Of a stretch of DNA of 64,000 nt, positions 58,304-64,000 are shown one piece after another. Made by a program: the position numbers and the translations under genes. Below the pieces are notes generated by a model. The model did no database searches and was not told the DNA's origin. It saw nothing but the letters and a program-made list of their open reading frames with translations. Each line of letters opens with the position of its first letter. Position 1 is the first letter of the stretch. Origin of the DNA: Treponema sp. UBA6367 (GTDB taxonomy: Bacteria > Spirochaetota > Spirochaetia > Treponematales > Treponemataceae); the NCBI GenBank assembly GCA_002437725.1, contig DJRF01000025.1, positions 95,825 through 159,824 on the forward strand, given 5' to 3'.

Positions 58304-58527
58304 TTAGCCCAAAAGTCAAGTTTTTTTACAAATTATAAAAAAAACGCTTTCAGCGACTTTCCAAGGTTTGTTTACTAACCCTTGCTGCAGATTGTCGTGC
58401 TCGCACTTCGTTTGAATCGGTTTGAGTTGCTATGCAACCTTAATCCTTCTTATCGCACAAAATCTTCACAAATTGTAAATTCGCTTACGCTTTTGTTCAT
58501 TTTCCTAAAAACTCAAAGCATGGGCTA
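58304..58527 (+). repeat. R1 repeat, full-length copy with a small insertion
   Basis: TTAGCCCAAAAGTCAAG and CTCAAAGCATGGGCTAA are the ends. About 12 extra bp (AAGGTTTGTTTACTAACCC) sit after the CAGCGACTTTCC arm. It fills the space between convergent genes, ending 1 bp from the stop of the minus-strand gene. Confidence 0.9.
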
Positions 58528-58528
58528 A

Positions 58529-59269
58529 TTAATCTTTGCAAAAAATTCGTTTCCATAAAAGACTAAAAACATAAGTCATAAATGGAAAAATCAAAAATAT
58601 TTTAAAAGGATTTCTTAAAATGGCATGATAAATTTCATGTCCACGTTCAAAAGTCTTTTCGTTCACCCTTTTTATTCTTTTTGAAAAAATTCCCATTGAA
58701 TCTTTATAGTAAATAAAAATGCTAGAAGAAAACTTATTTCGCCTTCTGTAAGACCAACAATTTTTTTCTTTTATGCCGTCTCCAATTAAGACAAGGGAAG
58801 GCGAAGATTTGTAAATTGACTGAACAATGTCATCTTCTAATTTTTTTGGATAATAACCATTAAAGCGGCCCACGATTCTAAGTTCTGGATACGTATCGCG
58901 AATATTATTTTCTGCAATATACAAAGTTTGCGCATGAGAACCCAAAAGGTATAGCGTTTTAAAATGAGCTTCAAGCACAGAAAGAATATCTATTACAACA
59001 TTAAACGGATTGTATCTAATAGGAACAGTCTTTTTTAAAAAAGATGCGCCCTTTATAATGCTTTTTGAAATGGGAATAACTAAATCCGCATTTTTTACAC
59101 ATTCTTGGAATTCGCCTCGCCTGCGAGCCTTTATTAAATCCCAAATGGAAAGAAAAATTATCTGTTTAGTTCCAGGCTTTGCCAAAAGCTCTAGCATTAC
59201 CATTTCTAAATCTTGTGGTTGAAGAATATCAACCGGCACGCCAAGAATTTCTACTCTTTGAATTCCCAT
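58529..59269 (-). CDS. WecG/TagA/CpsF-like glycosyltransferase, divergent C-terminal half
   Basis: A 246-residue protein. The N-terminal part matches the family: VEILGVPVDILQPQDLEMVM, FNVVIDILSVLEAHFKTLYLLGSHAQTL and PELRIVGRFNGYYPKKLEDD. The usual G-x-PKQE motif is replaced by IGDGIKEKNC, and the C-terminal RAP-type segment by RIKRVNEKTFERGHEIYHAIL with a hydrophobic ending. Family enzymes add ManNAcA or ManNAc to lipid-linked acceptors; here the activity is uncertain. It overlaps rsmE by 19 nt and has GGAGAAAG upstream. Confidence 0.75.
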   Translation of the reverse strand: MGIQRVEILGVPVDILQPQDLEMVMLELLAKPGTKQIIFLSIWDLIKARRRGEFQECVKNADLVIPISKSIIKGASFLKKTVPIRYNPFNVVIDILSVLEAHFKTLYLLGSHAQTLYIAENNIRDTYPELRIVGRFNGYYPKKLEDDIVQSIYKSSPSLVLIGDGIKEKNCWSYRRRNKFSSSIFIYYKDSMGIFSKRIKRVNEKTFERGHEIYHAILRNPFKIFLIFPFMTYVFSLLWKRIFCKD

Positions 59270-60087
59270 AGTTCTTTCTCCAAAAAGGCAGACTGCAATG
59301 CAGCAAGCCCATAAATGCTGGCTGTCTCGCAGCGTAAAATATTTACATCAAAGTGAACTGGAACAAACTCTTTTTCTAAAAGGATTTCCATTTCTTCAGG
59401 ACTTATTCCACCTTCACAACCGACTGCAAGCGCCGCAATAGTCTTTTTTTCCTGTTTGCAATTTTCTGCAACAACTTTATGAAGCGGCAAAGTTTTTTCT
59501 GTTCGCTCGTAAAGCGCAAGCGAAAGCTTGTTGCAGTCCCCAAAATCTTCGCAGGCTTTTTTCCAAAGTTCCATAGCCTTGCTTAAAGAAACACATTCTA
59601 AAACACAGGATTCTACAGCAGAACCGCTTTGCTGCCTCGCTTCCCTTACAATTTTTGCGATGCGCTCTTTTTTTCCGCTTTGCATTGCAAGAACGTTTTG
59701 CTTTTGCGAAAAAACACCTTCAACTGGGACTATATATTTTACGCCACATTCAACAGCCTGTCTTATAATTTGCTCCATTTTAGAAGGACGCGCAACAAAT
59801 TGAAAAAGCCAATACTCTACATTCGTAAAAGCGTTTTTAGTTTCCTGAGCCTGCACCCCTCTAGTTACCGACCGCCCCGCCTGCGCGCAAAGCTGAAAAA
59901 CAACTACCTTTGCCCCGTCGTTTACCGCACAGACAGTCGCATTTTCAAGACTTCCATCGGGAAGCCTAAGGCTAACCATATCACCGCTTTTTATACGCAA
60001 AACTTGCCTAAGATATTTGTAATCTTTTCCAGAAACTTCCAACATTCCATTTTTGCAAGGAGCAACAGAACACAAAAATTGCCGCAT
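59251..60087 (-). CDS. rsmE: 16S rRNA m3U1498 methyltransferase RsmE
   Basis: A 278-residue SPOUT enzyme with an N-terminal PUA-like domain (KYLRQVLRIKSGDMVSLRLP). The SAM knot has ALAVGCEGGISPEEME, with Cys for the usual Pro of GPEGG, and VNILRCETASIYGLAALQ, where LR.ETA is the diagnostic motif. QQSGSAV matches the conserved RS.VP region. It lies 12 bp behind the protease gene and overlaps the glycosyltransferase gene. Confidence 0.92.
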   Translation of the reverse strand: MRQFLCSVAPCKNGMLEVSGKDYKYLRQVLRIKSGDMVSLRLPDGSLENATVCAVNDGAKVVVFQLCAQAGRSVTRGVQAQETKNAFTNVEYWLFQFVARPSKMEQIIRQAVECGVKYIVPVEGVFSQKQNVLAMQSGKKERIAKIVREARQQSGSAVESCVLECVSLSKAMELWKKACEDFGDCNKLSLALYERTEKTLPLHKVVAENCKQEKKTIAALAVGCEGGISPEEMEILLEKEFVPVHFDVNILRCETASIYGLAALQSAFLEKELWEFKE

Positions 60088-60099
60088 ATTTTAAGATCC

Positions 60100-61602
60100 T
60101 TAGTCGTCCTCTTGCGGCAATTCTTCTTCAGACTCAAGATTTACTTCCGACTGAAGTTCCTTTAATGTCTTTGTAGAGTTTACAAGCTCTTTAAAATCGC
60201 TGGTATTTTTAAGAATCTCAAGAGCTTTGTTCAATTGAATATCGTAATCCAAATCGTACAAGGCAGCAGGTTTTGTGCGGTTTGCCTGAATGCGTACAAG
60301 CCGGCGCAACAGCCTTCCTTCCAAATTGTAGCGGGTTTTTAAATCTGCAGCAAAATCCGAAATTTGTCTTTCGTCCATATCAGGATTTTTTTCTACATAT
60401 TCAGAAATTTCGTTGCTGTCAATAAGTTTTTTGTAGGCGTTTTCGTCATCTTCTGTAAGCTCTGGATAAGACACTTCCAAGTCCGGAGGAATACCAATCT
60501 TGTCGATATTAGTGTCGCTTGGCGAATAGTACCTCGCCATGGTCATTTTTATTTCTTCTTTATCTGAAAACAAAGGAATTACTTGCTGAACGGAACCTTT
60601 TCCATAAGTCCTTTGCCCAACAAGGTACGCCAAGTGATAGTCTTTTAAAGCCCCTGAAAGGATTTCTGAAGCGCTTGCAGAACCTTGGTTTATAAGAACT
60701 ATAATCGGAACGTTTTTTACCACAGTTTTTTTAGAACTTGCATTAAATACGGAATTTTCATAAGAAAGCCTGCTTTTTGTAGAAACAATCGGACCTTCAT
60801 CTATAAATTTGTCGGCAACGGCTACAACGCTCGTTATAAGTCCTCCAGGATTGTCGCGCAAGTCTATTATCAAATTCTTAAAATTGTTTTCTTTAAAAGA
60901 ATCCAAAGCGTCTTGAACACGTTCAGGAGTATCTGGCGTAAACTGAATTATTCTGCAATATCCAGTAGAACCAATCATGCCATATTTTACGGTAGGAACT
61001 TCTATCAAGGCGCGTACCAAATCTACAGAAAACTTTAAGTTCTTTCCTCTAAGGATTGTAACATTTACAGACTCTCCTATTTTTCCGCGAAGAACAGAAA
61101 GCACATCTTTCATTGACATTTCAGCGGTGTTTTTTCCATTAACTTCTATTATATAATCACCAGATTGAATTCCAGCTTTTGCGCCAGGGGAATCTTCGAT
61201 TGGAGAGGCAACTTCAACATAGGCAGGTTTTCCCGGCTTTGATTCAATAGGTTTTGAAATAGAAAGCCCGACACCTCCAAAGTTTCCATTTGTTGTGTCA
61301 GAAAGGTCTCTAATAGTATCTTCATCCAAGTAGGAAGTGTACGGGTCGTTTAACGCCTCCAGCATGCCTTTCATTGCGCCTTCGTACAAAACTTTAGGAT
61401 CAACTTCATCTACATAATTTTGCTGAACCAAATTAAACACAGAATTAAACTGCTTTAAATACTGAAAACTAGATGTTGCATTTGTAGAAACAGAAGACTG
61501 CGCAAAACACTGCGAAGTAAAAACACATATTATGAAAAGCAGGCCAATTCTTGCCGTCTTTACAAAGATTTTTTCAATAATATTATTTAAATTTTTGTTC
61601 AT
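60100..61602 (-). CDS. S41 family C-terminal processing protease
   Basis: A 500-residue periplasmic protease of the CtpA/Prc type. A signal anchor (about residues 12-33) is followed by an N-terminal helical region, a PDZ domain (GLSISKP to GKIGESVNVTILRG) and the catalytic domain with Ser in VLINQGSASASEILSGAL and Lys in GQRTYGKGSVQQV. The last 60 residues are charged. I start at 61602; TAAAAT stands 7 nt before it, the pattern seen for other genes here. ATG at 61611 is the alternative. First gene of the ctp-rsmE-glycosyltransferase operon. Confidence 0.92.
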   Translation of the reverse strand: MNKNLNNIIEKIFVKTARIGLLFIICVFTSQCFAQSSVSTNATSSFQYLKQFNSVFNLVQQNYVDEVDPKVLYEGAMKGMLEALNDPYTSYLDEDTIRDLSDTTNGNFGGVGLSISKPIESKPGKPAYVEVASPIEDSPGAKAGIQSGDYIIEVNGKNTAEMSMKDVLSVLRGKIGESVNVTILRGKNLKFSVDLVRALIEVPTVKYGMIGSTGYCRIIQFTPDTPERVQDALDSFKENNFKNLIIDLRDNPGGLITSVVAVADKFIDEGPIVSTKSRLSYENSVFNASSKKTVVKNVPIIVLINQGSASASEILSGALKDYHLAYLVGQRTYGKGSVQQVIPLFSDKEEIKMTMARYYSPSDTNIDKIGIPPDLEVSYPELTEDDENAYKKLIDSNEISEYVEKNPDMDERQISDFAADLKTRYNLEGRLLRRLVRIQANRTKPAALYDLDYDIQLNKALEILKNTSDFKELVNSTKTLKELQSEVNLESEEELPQEDD

Positions 61603-61724
61603 AAAACACATTTTATGTTATGACATAAAAAAAAGCAATTATCAGGCTGAATTTCAACTTTCAACATAACATTTTCTTGCAAAAATCTACACAGAAAAAA
61701 CTTTTTCGTGCTATACTTTTTATT

Positions 61725-62870
61725 ATGCAAATTTTACCTATAGCAAGCGGAAAAGGCGGGGTTGGAAAAAGTCTCCTTTCCGCAAATCTTGCAATCGCAC
61801 TTGGACAAGCTGGAAAAAAAGTTGTGCTGGCAGATCTTGATTTAGGAGCTTCTAACCTGCATTTGGCGATTGGTCAAAATGTTCGCAACAACAGCATTGG
61901 AACTTACCTTACAGACAAAACTAGTTTTCAAAACATAGTTGAGCCTACAGAATACGAAAATGTAAGTTTTATAGCTGGCGACAGCCAAATTCCAGGACTA
62001 ACTGCTCTTAAAAGCGTGCAAAAAACAAAATTAATACGAAATTTTCACAGTTTAGATACAGATTTTTTAATTCTAGATTTGGGCGCGGGAACGCACCAAA
62101 TAATTCTGGATATGTTTTTGCAGTCTCCTCAAGGAATTCTTGTAACAGCGCCAACGGTTACCGCAACGCTTGACGGTTATCTTTTTTTAAAAAACGCTGT
62201 ATTTCGATTGATGAACACAACATTTAAAAGAGGCTCTAACGGCTGGCAGTTTTTAGAACAACTAAAAAAGAGTTCTGAAAGCATGAAAAGCCTATACATT
62301 CCAAAACTTGTAGAGGCACTAAAAAAAGTTGACCCTGCAAACACAGAACTTTTTATTTCCAGAATGAATCAGTTTAGACCTCGCTTAGTAATGAACATGA
62401 TAGACGATCCAAAAGACGCTGATAGAGCAATGCGAATTCGGAATTCTTGCAAGCAGTATCTTGGAATGGATTTAGAATACCTTGGCCTAATGTACAGAGA
62501 CCAGCTGCAAGACAAAGCTCTGTCTTCAAGACTACCTGTTGTCATCTACAAGCCAAATTCTGTTTTGTCGCAAGCAATTTTTCGCATCGCAGAAAAAATA
62601 ATTTCCGCAGAGCCACGCCAATTCGATTCCGCCTTTATAAACGCAATCGACACAGCGGCAACCTTTAACCAAGCGGAAGAAGATGCCAACGACGACTACA
62701 ACTTAAAACTGTCTGGAATAGACGACATCATAAGCGGAGGCCAGCTTTCCACAGGAGAGCTTATAGAAATGATAAAATCACAGCAATTTGAAATAAACCA
62801 TCTAAAGAGCGAGAACATTCTTTTAAAATCAAAGATTGTAAAAGCCGCGCAGATGGGATATAAAATCTAG
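61725..62870 (+). CDS. MinD/FlhG-like P-loop ATPase
   Basis: A 381-residue ATPase with the deviant Walker A SGKGGVGKSLLSANLA at residues 9-24, switch I DLDLGASNLHLAIG and Walker B-like FLILDLGAGTHQ. No C-terminal MinD-type amphipathic helix is obvious; a coiled-coil tail (IEMIKSQQFEINHLKSEN) ends the protein. Such ATPases place or count cellular structures; a relation to FlhG is possible in a flagellated spirochaete. I use the ATG at 61725; TATACT is 7 nt upstream and no ribosome site exists. Followed after 12 bp by lgt. Confidence 0.85.
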   Translation: MQILPIASGKGGVGKSLLSANLAIALGQAGKKVVLADLDLGASNLHLAIGQNVRNNSIGTYLTDKTSFQNIVEPTEYENVSFIAGDSQIPGLTALKSVQKTKLIRNFHSLDTDFLILDLGAGTHQIILDMFLQSPQGILVTAPTVTATLDGYLFLKNAVFRLMNTTFKRGSNGWQFLEQLKKSSESMKSLYIPKLVEALKKVDPANTELFISRMNQFRPRLVMNMIDDPKDADRAMRIRNSCKQYLGMDLEYLGLMYRDQLQDKALSSRLPVVIYKPNSVLSQAIFRIAEKIISAEPRQFDSAFINAIDTAATFNQAEEDANDDYNLKLSGIDDIISGGQLSTGELIEMIKSQQFEINHLKSENILLKSKIVKAAQMGYKI

Positions 62871-62882
62871 CAGAGGACAAAA

Positions 62883-63860
62883 ATGACCCCACTTTTTATT
62901 AATTATCCTTCTTGGATTCATCCAGAAATTTTTCCAGGAGTTCCAGTTCTTGGACTTCTACGCTGGTATGGACTTATGTACATCTTAGCTTTTGGAGCAG
63001 CATATATTCTTCTTTCCAAGGTAAGGAAAGAAGGTGCCTTGGACACAAAAAACTATACCGCCACTGAAGATGATTTATTCAGTTTTATAGCCACAGGAAT
63101 TATATTTCTTCTTTTAGGAGCAAGAATTGTAAGCGCCCTCGTTTACGACACTAGCGGACTTTATCGCCGTAAACCTTGGTTAATCTTTTGGCCTTTTAGC
63201 GAAAGCGGAAAATTCACAGGACTTGCCGGGATGAGCTATCACGGAGGTTTTATTGGCGGTCTTTTAGGAATGATAATATGGTGCATAAGAAAAAAGCAGC
63301 CTGTCTTTAAGTGGGTTGACGCAATGGTCTGCGCAATTCCTTTAGGCTACACCTTTGGCCGCATAGGAAACTTTATGAATGGCGAACTCTACGGAAGAGT
63401 AACAACCATGCCGTGGGGAATGATTTTTCCTACCGCAGAAAGATTTCCAACATCTCTTGAATGGGTTCAGGAAATAATTGCAAAGCTCGGTATGACTGTA
63501 AACTATCCAATGGTAAACTTGCCTCGCCACCCTAGCCAACTCTACGAGGCTTTCTTTGAAGGAATTGTTCTTTGGATTATAATCTGGTCAGTAAGAAAGC
63601 ATAAAAAATGGGATGGAATGTTAAGCGCCATTTACATGGGCGGTTATGGATTATTCAGATTTGTAATAGAATACTTTAGGGAGCCCGATGCAGACATAGG
63701 ATATAGAATTGTTCACGATTCAAGCGCGACAATTTACCAAAATACAAGTTTATTAAATCTTTCTACAGGACAGATTTTTTGTTTGCTAATGATAATAGGC
63801 TCTATCGGCTTAGCAATAGGAACCTATCTTTGGGAAAAGAAAAAATCTGCAAAAAACTAA
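62883..63860 (+). CDS. lgt: Prolipoprotein diacylglyceryl transferase
   Basis: A 325-residue inner-membrane enzyme with seven helices that attaches diacylglycerol to the lipobox Cys of prolipoproteins, the first step in maturing the many lipoproteins seen here. The signature GRIGNFMNGELYGR and the conserved GMSYHGGFIGG and HPSQLYEAFFEG (His, Tyr) segments are present, with RFVIEYFREPD near the end. GAGGAC precedes the ATG by 6 nt. It is co-transcribed with the MinD-like gene. Confidence 0.97.
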   Translation: MTPLFINYPSWIHPEIFPGVPVLGLLRWYGLMYILAFGAAYILLSKVRKEGALDTKNYTATEDDLFSFIATGIIFLLLGARIVSALVYDTSGLYRRKPWLIFWPFSESGKFTGLAGMSYHGGFIGGLLGMIIWCIRKKQPVFKWVDAMVCAIPLGYTFGRIGNFMNGELYGRVTTMPWGMIFPTAERFPTSLEWVQEIIAKLGMTVNYPMVNLPRHPSQLYEAFFEGIVLWIIIWSVRKHKKWDGMLSAIYMGGYGLFRFVIEYFREPDADIGYRIVHDSSATIYQNTSLLNLSTGQIFCLLMIIGSIGLAIGTYLWEKKKSAKN

Positions 63861-63867
63861 AATCTAT

Positions 63868-64000
63868 ATAGCCCAAGCTTCGAGTTTTTATAAATTATGA
63901 AAAAAACGCTTTCAACGAATTTACAATTTGTTCAGATGGTTGTGCTCGCACTTCGTTTGCATTGATTTGGGTTGCTACGCAACCTTAGTTGTTCTTATCG
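63868..64000 (+). repeat. R1 repeat, left part, cut by the window edge
   Basis: TATAGCCCAAGCTTCGAG, AACGCTTTCAACGAATTTAC, CAGATGGTTGTGCTCGCACT and GGTTGCTACGCAACC follow in family order until the last base. It begins 8 bp after the lgt stop. Confidence 0.9.

Noticed and set aside
20441..64000. R1 repeats as a CRISPR array
   Set aside because: Copies are kilobases apart, about 205 bp long, in both orientations and without spacers of constant size; no cas genes are present.

Overview
The window looks like a chromosomal segment of a host-associated spirochaete, most likely a Treponema. The DNA is A+T-rich. It encodes a class I lysyl-tRNA synthetase (typical of spirochaetes), an EF-G of the IDSGKT (spdEFG1/mtEFG1-like) type, many short lipoproteins and beta-rich outer-membrane-type proteins, a CheB/CheR/MCP chemotaxis group, a FliL-like protein, and poly-G tracts of the kind known from Treponema phase variation. 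No transposase, prophage, rRNA operon or CRISPR array was seen.

Layout. 1-1500: thiamine ABC transporter (thiP partial, thiB) behind a TPP riboswitch. 1673-7713: gene remnant, polA-coaE, a SPOR protein and a beta-rich exported protein. 7775-10634: EF-G and an uncharacterised P-loop ATPase. 10740-15904: membrane protein, then a BMP-type nucleoside ABC transporter (lipoprotein, double ATPase, two permeases). 16021-20430: lipoprotein behind a poly-G promoter, tRNA-Val, hflX, FliL-like protein, and a sigma/anti-sigma-like cassette. 20751-24839: LysM-M23 peptidase, rlmE, polyprenyl synthase, TPR and RseC-like proteins. 24856-29360: cheB, cheR, MCP. 29687-34647: class I lysS, orphan gene, DUF4349 lipoprotein, GH13 amylase with twin operators. 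34833-42177: lipoprotein with an intragenic poly-G tract, putP, DUF2975+HTH pair, FAD oxidoreductase, B12/radical-SAM protein. 42179-48384 (all minus): ABC-F ATPase, small envelope proteins, miaB, porin-like protein. 48523-52761: pstSCAB-phoU. 53190-57119: phosphatase, then feoA-feoA-feoB and an unlisted 57-residue Cys-rich FeoB partner. 57545-63860: trmJ-like methyltransferase, a WecG-like/rsmE/ctp operon, a MinD-like ATPase and lgt.

The most striking non-coding signal is a dispersed family of about 205-bp structured repeats (called R1 here): nine near-full copies plus shortened and fragmentary ones, only in intergenic DNA. The two ends of each copy pair with each other, and the paired bases differ between copies in compensating ways (compare 20441-20636, 22559-22766, 37643-37848 and 57204-57410). 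A second, smaller palindromic family (R2, core AAGTTTGC-AAC-GCAAACTT) sits mostly in mRNA leaders and intercistronic gaps.

Other regulatory signals are unusually readable. Poly-G tracts in a promoter spacer (9 G) and in a signal-peptide coding region (8 G) suggest two phase-variable lipoproteins. Matching 11-bp-periodic Pho-box-like arrays lie upstream of both pstS and the porin-like gene. Twin DtxR-like palindromes lie at the feo promoter and a 15-bp-arm palindrome plus a second operator at the amylase promoter. A recurring pattern of a -10 box 6-7 nt before the ATG with no Shine-Dalgarno suggests leaderless mRNAs for polA, cheR, miaB, trmJ, the MinD-like gene and others.
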